Shown in pieces: positions 1 through 11,695 of a stretch of DNA of 64,000 bases. How positions within the stretch are numbered: position 1 is the first letter of the stretch; the number at the start of each line of letters is the position of its first letter. The stretch covers positions 69,440,036 through 69,504,035 of the forward strand of contig NC_090261.1 in assembly GCF_037325665.1 (NCBI RefSeq), in the 5' to 3' direction. The notes beneath the pieces were generated by a model, which was not told the origin of the DNA, ran no database searches, and saw nothing but the letters and a program-made list of their open reading frames with translations. The stretch comes from Littorina saxatilis. Its lineage: Eukaryota; Mollusca; Gastropoda; Littorinimorpha; Littorinidae. The translations under genes and the position numbers were made by a program.

Positions 1-187
1 TGGTAATGATCATCCTTAGAATGCACCAGATTGCACGATTTTGCATCCTTTTTTTCAAAAATTTTCGGGGGGGCATGCCCCCGGACCCCCCCTAGCAAGC
101 TAGGCGCTTCGCGCCTTCACACCCATATCTTCACAATATACTTTTGGAAACCCCCCCCCCCCCCATTAAATGAACTGATCCGCTCCT
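1..187. repeat. Fragment of the CAGGGGCGGA-type inverted-repeat element, cut by the window edge
   Basis: This stretch shares its central block (a G-run, GCATGCCCCC, a C-run, then a GCGCTTCGCGC block) with the complete copy at 8198-8486, and ends with the same GATCCGC end sequence near 178-187. The left end lies outside the window. It is a non-coding element; the reading frames across it are by-products. Confidence 0.6.
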
Positions 188-396
188 GGTGTGTGTGTGT
201 GTGTGTCAGTGTGTGTGTGTACGGTGTGTGTGTGTGTGTGTGTGTGCCGGTGAGAGAGAGAGTGAGAGAGTGTGTGTGTGTGTGGTGTGTGCAGTATGTG
301 CGTCATCAGTGTGTGTGTGTCATCAGTCAGTGTGTGTGTGTGTGTGTGAGAGAGAGATGATGGAGAGAAAGAGGGAGAGCGAGAGAGAAATCTCAC
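188..396. repeat. TG/GA microsatellite
   Basis: Alternating (TG)n and (GA)n tracts. They give Cys-Val and Thr-His low-complexity frames on the two strands that are not genes. Confidence 0.9.
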
Positions 397-415
397 GCAC
401 GTTCTGTCCGTGGTA

Positions 416-2440
416 AGCGATGTTAAAAGGTTTTCACGTGCAGTAATGACAAGGCTCCAAATGGCGAGAGGTCAATGAGTTTTGAACCTAAAACTCAAGA
501 AGACCAAAGTCACCAGCAAACAACTAAGACTCAATCATAAAACAAACAAACAAAAAACAACACATATATCCAAAGGCCGAGTCGAACGTTTATGATTTAT
601 GGCAAAATAAAAGACATAGTCCTATACACTCAGTGAGTGGTACCGAGCAGGACTCAGTCGACCCGAAGTCACATTTGTCCGGTGCCCGGTCTTTTCACGG
701 CGTGGGGTCACAGCCATTTCACACGAAAACGCCTGTTCGTAGTACTTACACTACTGTTACACCTAGCTACGCCCGGCTGGTCTTGCGGGTTTCACTGTCA
801 TTAGAGAGATACCAATCTGTACAGGTTTTGCAAAATAAAGACAGAATACACCAGGTGCACATAAAATAAATAACTTGAAACCCCAAACAGATCAGTAGAT
901 GATCAGTGTTGCCGGTTCAGCGTGGCTTGTGCAAACATTTACAATAGAGTGGATATGCCAACCACGGTGTGCAAGTTATTAATGGCGGGTGATACGAAAC
1001 TTGTTACGTGACAATACGTTTCGTCTCCTCCTCTCTCTTCCCTCCAACCTCACGAAATGGGAAAAAAAAAAGATTATTGGCTTAGATCGAAAACAGAAGG
1101 AGCCATAACCCTACCGAATCTGTTCATCCATCCGACGTGTAACTGATGATAATTGTAGATAAAACTGACTAAGCAGTCCGACTAGAACCTCGACCTGCCG
1201 GGACGAACAAGAGATGCAACACTTACAGACACATCACAAATGAACCGTGTGAGCACTTAACTCTGGATGTTGCTTCTTGTATCAAAAAAGAAGCACAATC
1301 TTTTTTCTGAATTTTCATGATAATGATAGCTAGATACTTTAGATATTTCTCACCTTCCTACCCACACATTCACATTCAAGTTTTATTTTTAATTAAAAAA
1401 AAATGTGATGGGGTGGAAGGAGGAGGAAGAAGATCATTTAAAGTAGCAGGTAGGCGAGGTTGTCACCAGGTAAGAGTTGACCCCAAAGGTAAGGAGAACA
1501 CCATGTGGGTCACGTGCCTCTTTAATGTCTTGCACTGAACGAACAACGGCTTGCATTCGTTATGGACTTCACACACATGTAGAGTGAGATAGACAAGAGG
1601 TCACTCAGTGGCACAGACCGACGAATCACTTGATGTAAAATGAAACTCTGGAAAACCATGACTGTTGGGTCACATTTCTCTTTAATTCCTGTTCCTTTCC
1701 TCGCCGACCCGGGTGACCACATAACAAGTAATGCAGTCTACATCATGTTGTATCTACGATATGACAGATTACAAAACAACTCCATCTTCTCTCGAGTTCT
1801 CCTCTGGACAGTTCTCACAGAAATCTCAAACGCTATGATGTACATAGAAATGTGTGGTCAAAACCACCACTGAATCAGAAGTTTGCTGACAAGACTGACA
1901 TCGCATCTCATTGGTCAAGCAAGTAAACAAATCACAATCTTACAAACACACGGCTGAACACACAACCTGAAAGAGGAAATCGACATTCTCAGTAGTACCC
2001 GAGGCTTTGATCTAGGGAAGCTCTTCGGGTCAGTCATGCAATTAAGCTTAACCTCAAATATTAAAGGTTGGGCCTATCACATGTCGCCACTCACTGCCAG
2101 CATCCGTGACCATGGCCCTCCCAGCGTGACTTGTAAATGGCAAATGATGACATTACACAAAACATAAAGCGATCCGCGGCAAAACTTAGGCTACACAAGA
2201 CACAAATCATGAAAGAGAAACATTATGGTGATTAACGGTAGCCAGTTTTGCATTTGGCTACCAAAAAAACCCAGAAAAATATGTTATTGGAACGTTTAAT
2301 TTGACAACTTGTCCAGAAACAATTTAATGTTAAGCTTAGTTAATCCTTTTGGAGCACGGAGGATGACTGCTGTGAGTGTGATATGAACAACAAAACCCCA
2401 AAAGAAACAAGTTTGATCACAGCAACAACTTTCAGTTCGT
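416..2440. other. Non-coding stretch, nothing recognised
   Basis: No frame over 80 codons, no family motif and no paired splice sites joining coding-like pieces. Sequence is AT-rich and mostly unique within the window. Confidence 0.5.
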
Positions 2441-2451
2441 AAGACGCACAC

Positions 2452-2500
2452 ACTGGTACACTCACACACACACGTACGCACGCACGCACATGCACACATA

Positions 2501-2549
<49 letters not shown>

Positions 2550-2598
2550 CGCACACACACATTCACTAGAGGGGGGGGGGGGGGGGGGGGGAGAGAGG
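2452..2598. repeat. CA microsatellite followed by a poly-G run
   Basis: A (CA)n tract with interspersed CG steps runs to about 2560 and is followed by an uninterrupted run of about 20 G and then GA-rich sequence. Confidence 0.9.
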
Positions 2599-2599
2599 G

Positions 2600-4130
2600 G
2601 GGAAGGGAAGCAATCGCGAGAGAAGGATTCGACGAGATTTCGTCGAGTTCAGGACAAGTTCCTTCCCTTCTCTCGCCGATTTACTTTCTTTGATAGTAAC
2701 ATCACGTGATACAGGAGAAATCTTTAACATTAAATGCAATAAAGTCAACTAAATCCAAAAATCGCCTTTGCTCCACCTTGCTTTGCCACTGCGGGATGGA
2801 AACCACCAGTTTTTGTGATGCTAGTGACCTTTTCGCCAAAAAGTTCGGTCGTCTGCTTCACGCGCTGTTTTTGTCTTCTTCACAAAAGATTCAGAGGAAA
2901 GGGAGGCTGCTTCTGAAGCCGGAATTGACAGTTTCTGTTTTTGACTAGACAAATTCGCTGAAACTCTTCATCCAGAGTAAAACAAAACAACTGATGAATG
3001 AAATGGTAAGTAGTTGGCCGTTTTCTACCCTTCTTGATCGAATAAAGCCATAATTTTAGACTTAGGTGGTAAATTCTAGCCCGCTAGTCGTCAGTTATTG
3101 ATTGACCTTGCCGATACAGCAGGTCCGTCCATGTTCTAGCCTGCTCTGGCACTATTAAATGCCGGTGTTGCTTGATGGATAACCATTAGTCTGGATCAGT
3201 AGTGCTATTTGAAGGCTACCCAGTTTATGGAAGTTCCCCGTAGATAAATATAATTGGTTTAAAAGAAATACCCTGCGAAAAACCCTGAGTGACACTGACT
3301 GACACTGAAAGACGGTCAGTCTTTGACTTCAGTCCGAGCCATGGCAGTGTACTAGTACTCATGATCATATACACTTGCTTCTCACCGCCCGGTTCGGCCG
3401 CAGATGATATACGCACTGTCCGTTGATATCAACAAGAAGAAGGCTAGCACACCGCAATGCCGGTTCAGATAATATTCTCAGAGCCAGCTTATTTTCTTCT
3501 CGAAATCTTTGATTTCATATGGTATATTCCAGTACTGGAGCAGACGCTCTGACCATAGGCACATGACACATGTACTTATTTAATGGGAAACCGGTAGGTG
3601 TTTGCTGGTTGTTTCATAAGTTTTTCTGCAATACTGATGGGAAGGCTAGCGTAAGACCGGCTACCGTGTGGAAAGGCCAGGGACGGTGGCTGCCAGACCT
3701 CCACTTCTGATCCAAAACCTGTGCCTTGTGCTTGTGGCTCAGCGGGTCGATGTGATTTCACTGTACGCGCAGATGTGAACTGCACCACAGACACAAGAAC
3801 TTATTCTCCGTAGTCAAGCAGGTGCCACGGTCGGATCAGTCTTTCGACCGGTGTAGTTTCTGGATCTGGATCTTTTATGTCACTTTGCAGGAACCACTGT
3901 TGGTCATCTTCGCAGTTTAGTGTTACGGATTACTATATTGTTATACACGACAAGACAAGACAAGACAATTATTTTTTAAAGAGAATTGTTTTGTATAAAG
4001 AGGGTACACGTACTAGATAAACACGTACACAGGTGGGGTTTTTTTGTTTTTTTTGTACATCAGACGGACAACCCTCGCTCTAAACAGGGTTACCTTCAAA
4101 ATAAAATAAAATGCAGTAGACGAAACAAAA
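2600..4130. other. Non-coding stretch, nothing firmly recognised
   Basis: Mostly unique sequence. A short coding-like piece on the - strand near 2833-2945 (about 37 codons after a TAG acceptor) was noted but has no partner exon or family match. Confidence 0.4.
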
Positions 4131-4135
4131 ACACA

Positions 4136-4170
4136 CACACAAAGAGAGAAAGAGAGAGAGAGAGAGAGAT

Positions 4171-4262
<92 letters not shown>
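4136..4262. repeat. GA microsatellite
   Basis: Nearly pure (GA)n over about 120 bp, directly abutting the interspersed repeat at 4263. Confidence 0.95.
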
Positions 4263-4265
<3 letters not shown>

Positions 4266-4385
4266 CAAATGACAATGACAAATCTTTATTTTTCGAGGGT
4301 GACACTGACAAGAATAAGCATAGATATGCTTTTTTGCATCTGGCCCTCGCCCTAAAGAGGGACTAAACTATGTTACTATAACTAT
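4263..4385 (-). repeat. Interspersed repeat end with (ATTGTC)n tail, copy 1
   Basis: Read on the - strand this ends in ATAAAGATTTGTCATTGTCATTG-like hexamer repeats, after a block containing a TAGGGCGAGGGCCAG motif. The same arrangement recurs at 5213-5345. A short tandem tail on a conserved 3' block is typical of a 5'-truncated LINE or a SINE. Which one cannot be told from this fragment. Confidence 0.55.
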
Positions 4386-4446
4386 GACTAGGGGAGAAGA
4401 AAAAAAAAAAACACGCTCGCGCTGGACCCGAGTACTCTTCAGACAT

Positions 4447-4506
4447 TCACACACACACACACACACACACTCTCTCTCTCCCTCACTCTCTCTCTCTTTC
4501 TTTCTT

Positions 4507-4550
<44 letters not shown>

Positions 4551-4616
4551 ACAAACACACACACACACACACTCTCTCTCCCTCACTCCCTTTCTTTCTT
4601 ACACACACACACTGTG

Positions 4617-4669
<53 letters not shown>

Positions 4670-4725
4670 TAGTAACACTGGCACATGTGCACAAAATGAA
4701 CACACACACACACACACACACCGCG
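4447..4725. repeat. CA and CT microsatellite cluster
   Basis: Blocks of (CA)n and (CT)n alternate, partly as a tandem duplication: the order CA, CT-CCCTCACT, CTTT, CA appears twice. Confidence 0.9.
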
Positions 4726-5069
4726 CGAGAGAAAAAGACTACAGGGAGGCATTGACGTCAAAGAATTTCGACCGTGACGTAATTACGTCACTATTCTTGG
4801 TTTACGGTACCATTCGGCGGCTTCGCTACGAGTATGCCATAGTCTTGGTTGGCCGAGACCTTGCACCGTTCTATCAGACTGCCTGGCTGGCTGTTGCACC
4901 GCGAATTCCTCCCACCGCCAAGTCGTTTTTTTGTGGTTTAGTTCGCATTTAGGTCCCAGGTAACATTATGAAGTTTTAATACGATCAATCGGACCTATTA
5001 TCAAGTTAGTGTATCAACTTTTGAACGAGCTGCGCCCAGTAGTTTCCCAGCAATAAGCTGTTAAGTCGA

Positions 5070-5070
<1 letters not shown>
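4726..5070. other. Non-coding stretch
   Basis: Unique sequence with two TGACGT-type motifs near 4752 and 4774. Nothing else recognised. Confidence 0.4.
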
Positions 5071-5115
<45 letters not shown>

Positions 5116-5118
5116 GAC
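5071..5118. repeat. CA microsatellite
   Basis: (CA)n of about 40 bp ending in CAGACAGACA. Confidence 0.9.
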
Positions 5119-5212
5119 AATTAAAGTCTGCTGAGCCCTAGTACTAGCGTACTCGGGGAGAACATATAAGTTTATGTACATGAAGCGCATTATGAGAGAG
5201 AGAGAGAAAGAG

Positions 5213-5345
5213 ACAATGACAATGACAATGACAATTCTTTATTTTACGAGGGTAACAGAATAAGCATTGGTGTACTTTTTTGCATCTGGCCCTCGCCCTA
5301 AAGAGGGACTAAATCTACTATAATAACTATACTACTACATACTTA
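5213..5345 (-). repeat. Interspersed repeat end with (ATTGTC)n tail, copy 2
   Basis: Second copy of the block at 4263-4385, same orientation, again with the hexamer tail. Both copies sit beside a GA-rich tract. Confidence 0.55.
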
Positions 5346-5580
5346 CATAATTAGTAAAACAGTATAAGTTTATGTACATAAGTGCATTATATGAAACATT
5401 GTAGTTTATAAATGTTCATGACAAGGTGCAAAGCAAAAATTTGCAAGTCAATTAGAGTCAGAATACTATGCAGTAGTACTTCAACTCTGCAAGACAATGG
5501 ATAGTATGCATAACATCATAATTTCGTGAACAAAACTATAAATCAAAAGTGAGTGACTGTGTCCCAAAGGACATAACAAT

Positions 5581-5582
<2 letters not shown>

Positions 5583-5640
<58 letters not shown>
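5583..5640. repeat. GA microsatellite
   Basis: (GA)n of about 50 bp followed by a G run. Confidence 0.95.
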
Positions 5641-5641
<1 letters not shown>

Positions 5642-6083
5642 TGGCGAGAAAAGCACACACAAAACAACAACCAGACGTCCAGTGCACTTGAACTAAAACT
5701 GAGTAGGAAAAGTAACCGTAAATGGCTGAAGTAAACCTGTGCACATAATATATGGTTCCGGCACTACTACATGCATGTGAAGTGCAGTGCAGAAATCACG
5801 GAAAGGAAGAGAAGACAGATGTCATGATATATTTTTTAAAGTCTGCAGGCAACATCTCCAATTCTTGAAAATGTCAGCATAGGCGCCGCGCAACCTCATC
5901 CAACGGCGATGCTCAGGTAACCAACAACAAGTCGCGTAAGGCGAAAATACAACATTTAGTCAAGTAGCTGTCGAACTCACAGAATGCAACTGAACGCAAT
6001 GCAACGCAGCAAGACCGTATACTCGTCCACCGCTCACGGCAAAGGCAGTGAAATTGACAAGAAGAGCGGGGGGCCGATTTGCG

Positions 6084-7333
6084 ATTCCTAAACGCCCCAC
6101 TGTACGACTGACGTCACATGTCGCTTCGCCGGGTCTTTTCCGAAGGAACACCGCGTGTACATAATACACACTTCGATCGCGTAGCACTGCCATTGCACAT
6201 TTTCGCAACGAAAACCGTGCCACTGTTTCATTCATCTTGGTGTGTTAAATCTGAAAGCAATATAAGTGAACGAACAATTGAAAACATATCACGTTACTAA
6301 ACTGTAGCTCAGTGTTTCGGTGTGACGTGTTCAAATATCTGCTGTATCAGGCAAGCCGATTTGGTTTCACCCAGGGACCTATATTTAGATATGGGTCCGG
6401 GTTTCACCTGAACGGCGACTGCGAGAGGCGAGCGCAAACCGTTGTGTTGTTCAGAAATGGTGTTCCCTTTGATATTTTAGTGGACATTTAACTTCAAATG
6501 AAACCTTTCTTAGCCGTAGATCGAGTTGGTAACAGAACCTTCATGCGCGAGAAACGCCACATACGACGGAGTAACCCTGAAAAGCCTTCACTTTTGTAGC
6601 CCTGTCTGTCAGTTGCTGTCGTAGCCTAGTGGTTTGTGCTCCAGCTGACTCGGGTTCGACTCCCTTCCTGGTTACAGTTTTCAGTTTTTCTTGTTTGCTT
6701 TACTTTTGTCATCTATTTTGTGGCCTTAACTCCACCCTTCAATCTTTTCAACCCTGATGCATTCTGTTTATTTTGTTTATTTATTTATTTATTTTTTTTT
6801 AAACCATTTCCCCCAAACTGAGCGGTTTAGCACGGTGGTATGTTATGATGAAAACGCGATTAGACAAAGCTCACATGTGCACGGTCTGCAAACGAAACGG
6901 CGTGGGCTCACCGTATTAGCCAATAACAAGCACACATATTAAACCGCAGCGCAAATCGTAAACATTAGTACAACTTGAAGAAATCAATATAGTTACCAGA
7001 AACAAAACCGTGCTTCGCACCGAACAGCCGGTTCGACAGTGACTGACCTACTGACCGAACCGCACCTCTCGCTTGTGACAGTCGCTCATGATACAACCAT
7101 TCTTTTGCCGAGTCTGAAATTGATCTTCATAAAACTATGTGTAAGTGTAACAAAAGAAAAAACTAATTTCTTTCATATTGCCTGAATAATAACTTTATTA
7201 ACTGATAACCAAGGTGGCATCGCCGAATGACTGCAAGTGCAACGCGATCCAGACATCGAAGTGGCACGCGGTGTTCCTCCGGAAAAGGCCGAAGCGGCTG
7301 TGACGTCAGTCGTTCAGTGGGGCGTTTAGGAAT
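6084..7333. mobile_element. 1.25-kb inverted-repeat element nested in copy A, 4-bp target duplication
   Basis: The ends are ATTCCTAAACGCCCCACTG on the left and its reverse complement on the right. Similarity between the arms continues for about 75 bp through a TGACGTCA block. TGCG flanks both sides (6080-6083 and 7334-7337) and occurs once at the matching point of the uninterrupted copy, which supports a 4-bp target-site duplication. No coding frame is recognised inside. The superfamily is undetermined. Confidence 0.7.
6606..6676 (+). repeat. tRNA-like SINE head fragment
   Basis: An A-box-like TAGCCTAGTGGTT and a B-box-like GGTTCGACTCCC stand about 30 bp apart, as in a tRNA-derived SINE promoter. 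The flanks do not form an acceptor stem, so this is not a tRNA gene. Confidence 0.35.
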
Positions 7334-8197
7334 TGCGCTGAGAAGGATAGCACGCTCTTCTGTACCTCTCTTCGTTTTAACTTTCTGAGCGTGTTTTTAA
7401 TCCAAACATATCATATCTATATGTTTTTGGAATCAGGAGCCGACAAGGAATAAGATGAAAGTGTTTTTAAATTGATTTCGAAAATTTAATTTTGATAATA
7501 ATTTTTATATATTTAATTTTCAGAGCTTGTTTTTAATCCAAATATAACATATTTATATGTTTTTGGAATCATCAAATAATGGAGAATAAGATGAACGTAA
7601 ATTTGGATCGTTTTATAAAAAAAATAATTTTTTTCACAATTTTCAGATTTTTAATGACCAAAGTCATTAATTAATTTTTAAGCTACCAAGCTGAAATGCA
7701 ATACCGAAGTCCGGGCTTCGTCGAAGATTACTTGACCAAAATTTCAACCAATTTGGTTAAAAAATGAGGGCGTGACAGTGCCGCCTCAACTTTCACGAAA
7801 AGCCGGATATGACGTCATCAAAGACATTTATCAAAAAAATGAAAAAAAACGTATGGGGATTTCATACCCAGGAACTCTCATGTCAAATTTCATAAAGATC
7901 GGTCCAGTAGTTTAGCCTGAATCGCTCTACACACACACACAGACAGACAGACACACACACACACGCACATACACCACGACCCTCGTCTCGATTCCCCCCT
8001 CTACGTTAAAACATTTAGTCAAAACTTGACTAAATGTAAAAACGACAGTACCCTTAGTTTAGTCTTCTGTGGTAATAACAACGAGTTCGCGCGCCAACTC
8101 AGTGTCGGTTAACAGACACTTCTCGATAACGCCCGTCACACACGTACTGGTAAACCCAACCCCCGCTGTTTTGTGTACTTCAGTGTGTGTAGATGCG

Positions 8198-8486
8198 CAG
8201 GGGCGGACGAGGGGGGGGGGCACAGGGGGCACGTGCCCCCCCCCCAAAAAAAAAAAAGAAGAAAAAAAAAGAAGAAGAAAAAAAAAAGATTTTTCTATGC
8301 TGATTCTATGACCATTTCTAAGTTCAAATGGCACCAGATGGCACCATTTTGCTTCTTTGGGCAAAAAATTTTTCCGGGGGGGCATGCCCCCGGACCCCCC
8401 TAGCAAATTCGGGCGCTTCGCGCCCATCACATTCACTTTCGATTCAAAGTGCCCCCCCCCCTTACAAAGCAACTGATCCGCCCCTG
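8198..8486. mobile_element. 289-bp inverted-repeat element, CAGGGGCGGA ends
   Basis: It begins CAGGGGCGGAC and ends GATCCGCCCCTG. ATGCG lies directly outside both ends (8193-8197 and 8487-8491), consistent with a target duplication. The interior has poly-C and purine runs. The 198-codon - strand frame that crosses it is an accident of the repeat. Confidence 0.7.
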
Positions 8487-8491
8487 ATGCG

Positions 8492-9011
8492 TGTCCGTGT
8501 ACTCGGCGGTACCACTGAACTGTCACTGAACTATGCGTGACTGATATAGTGTGATACATGTGCAGTGATGAACTTGAGTTGAAATACGGTAAGGTACCTT
8601 CCACTCTGTCTAAACGTTCGCTAACAACACAGAACGTGTGCACTTTGTATGTCATTATCGTAATATAATATATATCTAGCGCGGGGCGCTCCGACGTGTG
8701 ACTGGCTCATCGAATCAGGTGCACATGTACATGTATTGTGACTTCTATTTTCAGCAGCCGTAGCAAAGCCAAATGTCAAGCTAGCATCAAGGGGTGGCGA
8801 TGGGGGCAAGAGAGAAAAGAAAGGTCTACTCGCTCGCAGAGCCAGCACCCGACTGTGCAGCGTAACCGGTGCTTATACATCTTTTATCGTGATGAATAGC
8901 AGCTGACAGTGAGTCTTCATTGCCACAGGGCTGCATAGGCTGCTGCAGTGACCAACCCTCCGTCAGCGGGCTTCACCTCTCCGTGGTCAAAACTGACTAT
9001 GACCACTGACC
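8492..9011 (+). other. Probable 5' flank and leader of the SLC25 gene
   Basis: Unique sequence immediately before the carrier start codon. No clear TATA box. The start context is GACCATGG, a good match to the animal initiation consensus. Transcription start is not determinable from the sequence. Confidence 0.3.
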
Positions 9012-11652
9012 ATGGCAGGGACCAATTTAATCAATGACTATGTGGCAGGGGCCATTGGAGGTGAGAGAAATTACTTATTCTGAAGAAAAAAAAGTTTAAT
9101 ACTAATAGGGTAAAGTAAACAAATTAAAATAAAATAAGAACTATACATTTTTTTTTTTTACCAGGTTTAAAATGTGTCCCACCCCCAGATAACAGAAATC
9201 CATATCATGGGCACCCCTTCTGTCATGCAATGACCAAACTTGAATGTTTAATACAAACTACACTATACCTGTCATAAAAAAGTACATGTACACAGATACA
9301 TTTTAGGTCCTACTCCTAGGTCTCCGGTACACTGCATAAACATTAATTTATGACAAATAAAACTCTTTAGTTTCATACCGTAGGGGAATGAATTACCTTT
9401 CCGACAATATACTTGGTTTTATTATAACTGGCCGCATCACAAAGATCTACAGCTAAATGTATATGTGTACTTTTTTATGACGAGTAGTATAGAATCTACA
9501 TGCAATTTTGTGTGTTTGATTTTTGATCATTTACTATTAATCAACATACAGTATAAGAAACCTGTGTGCATGCATGCACATACACACACGCACATACACT
9601 TACAGTTACTAACACACACAGTCTACAGAGAAACCGTTGTTGCAGTCTTAATGTTTTGTGTGTGTGTGAGAGACTCGATCCACAAAAGTTGTTTTAAAAT
9701 TTGTTCTACAATGGGGTCTAAAGCGGTACACCCAGAAATGTAGTCTATATGATACAAAGCCTACACTCCAGTGAACTGAAGTCAGGTTTTCACGAGTTTG
9801 TTCCAGCCTTTTCTCTTGTCTGAGCCCCTGTATGTATTCATGAGAAATAGCTGACATTGCCTTTGAGGAGAAAGCCAGTAGTCCTACAGGTATAACCTAC
9901 AATATCATGAATATGTAAGATGAATATCCAAGGAAAGAGGACACATTTGTTGGGAAGGTCACACTCAAAGAAGCATGTGACAGTCGGCAGTTAACTGGGT
10001 CAGTTAACTCATGCATGACAATGACACTGGCTTAAAGCAGTGTTTGGTGTTGTAAAAAGGTGTGCTCTATGTCAAGGCAGAGACATAAAATAAGAAACAT
10101 AAGTGTGGAAGGAACAATGAAAATGTGTTGAAGGGCCCTGCTTCAAGCAAAGATGTCAATTTACAAAAAAGAAACAAATACATTGTACATAGGATCATTG
10201 TTCAGAAACTGTATTCTCAAACATAACATTCCCCCCTCCCCAAACAAAGCTACACATCCCTATGTTCAGAGATGTATAGACATTTCACTTTCAACTACCA
10301 CAGATCACACTATAAATGTATAAAACTAACTAATAATTTTCTTCAGGTTGTGCAGGCATGGCTGTTGGGCATCCACTGGACACAGTCAAGGTAAAGTTTG
10401 ATACATAGTTAAACAAAATAAAATGATAGTATATGTTACAGACATACAGTTTAAAGGGATAATCTTGACCAAAAAAGGTTCCAATCACCCCATAAGCTAC
10501 GTAGTTCAGGTAAGAATCTATAAAAAATAAACCACACGTGTTTGAGCATTCATTTATTCCAAATTTAAACGGCTGTGCTTGGGTAATCTTTAAAGACTGT
10601 GATGTGGGTCATTCTCCAGAGCTGGGTACCAGGGAAAACCATGTTACAAAGTTGACTTTACTAAACTGAGACATTTTACCTTACAAATTGATTTAATTAA
10701 TAAATACTGTTTCCATACACATCCTTGGCCTGCAGATAGAGAATAAGATATATTTGCACAGTTTGTTTGTCTACTTTCAGTAAATTACAAAGGTTTAAAG
10801 AAAGTCAACTTCGTAACAACTAACATGGAAACCAACAGTTGTGACAGGCATTTGAACACTAACAATCTTAACAAGTCGCGTAAGGCGAAAATACAACATT
10901 TAGTCAAGTAGCTGTCGAACTCACAGAATGAAACTGAACGCAATGCAACGCAGCAAGACCGTACACTCGTAGCATCGTCAGTCCACCGCGCATGGCAAAG
11001 GCAGTGACATTGACAAGAAGAGCGGGGTAGTACTTGCGCTGAGAAGGATAGCACGCTTTTCTGTACCTCTCTTCGTTTTAACTTTCTGAGCGTGTTTTTA
11101 ATCGAAACATATCATATCTATATGTTTTTGGAATCAGGAACCGACAAGGAATAAGATGGAAGTGTTTTTAAATTGATTTCGAAAATTTAATTTTGATAAT
11201 AATTTTTATATATTTAATTTTCAGAGCTTGTTTTTAATCCAAATATAACATATTTATATGTTTTTGGAATCAGCAAATGATGGAGAATAAGATGAACCTA
11301 AATTTGAATCGTTTTATATAAAAACATTTTTTTTTACAATTTTCCGATTTTTAATGACCAAAGTCATAAATTAATTTTTAAGCCACCAAGCTAAAATGCA
11401 ATACCGAAGTCCGGGCTTCGTCGAAGATTACTTGACCAAAATTTCAACCAATTTGGTTGAAAAATGAGAGCGTGACAGTGCCGCCTCAACTTTCACGAAA
11501 AGCCGGATATGACATCATCAAAGACATTTATCAAAAAAATGAAAAAAACGTTCGGGGATATCAATCCCAGGAACTCTCATGTCAAATTTCATAAAGATCG
11601 GTCCGGTAGTTTGGTCTGAATCGCTCTACACACACACACAGACAGACAGACA

Positions 11653-11695
<43 letters not shown>

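Larger units (their letters stand above)
5927..8038 (+). mobile_element. ATTTAGTCAAG-ended element, copy A, interrupted
   Basis: One of four copies of a non-coding element of about 850-890 bp. It starts AACAAGTCGCGTAAGGCGAAA, then ACATTTAGTCAAGT, and ends with the mirror ACTTGACTAAATGT, giving a 14-bp terminal inverted repeat. The far end is itself palindromic. Copy A is split at 6084-7333 by another inverted-repeat element. Removing that span restores the order seen in the intact copy at 10871-11760. No frame codes for a transposase, so it is probably non-autonomous. Confidence 0.75.

Noticed and set aside
31-416. Overlapping Cys-Val and Thr-His reading frames
   Set aside because: They are translations of (TG)n and (GA)n. 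The same holds for 4080-4761, 27657-28546, 29034-30246, 38031-38615, 47114-47480, 49324-49617, 49933-50209 and 51681-52015 outside GSTZ1 exon 8.
633-869. 78-codon frame
   Set aside because: No family resemblance, no splice partner, and length within chance expectation.
2833-2945. Possible last exon on the - strand (Ser/Ala/Lys-rich, about 37 codons)
   Set aside because: Coding-like composition after a TAG acceptor, but no recognisable upstream exon, family or polyadenylation signal.
8059-8655. 198-codon frame on the - strand
   Set aside because: It crosses the complete inverted-repeat element at 8198-8486 and a purine run, and shows no protein family signature.
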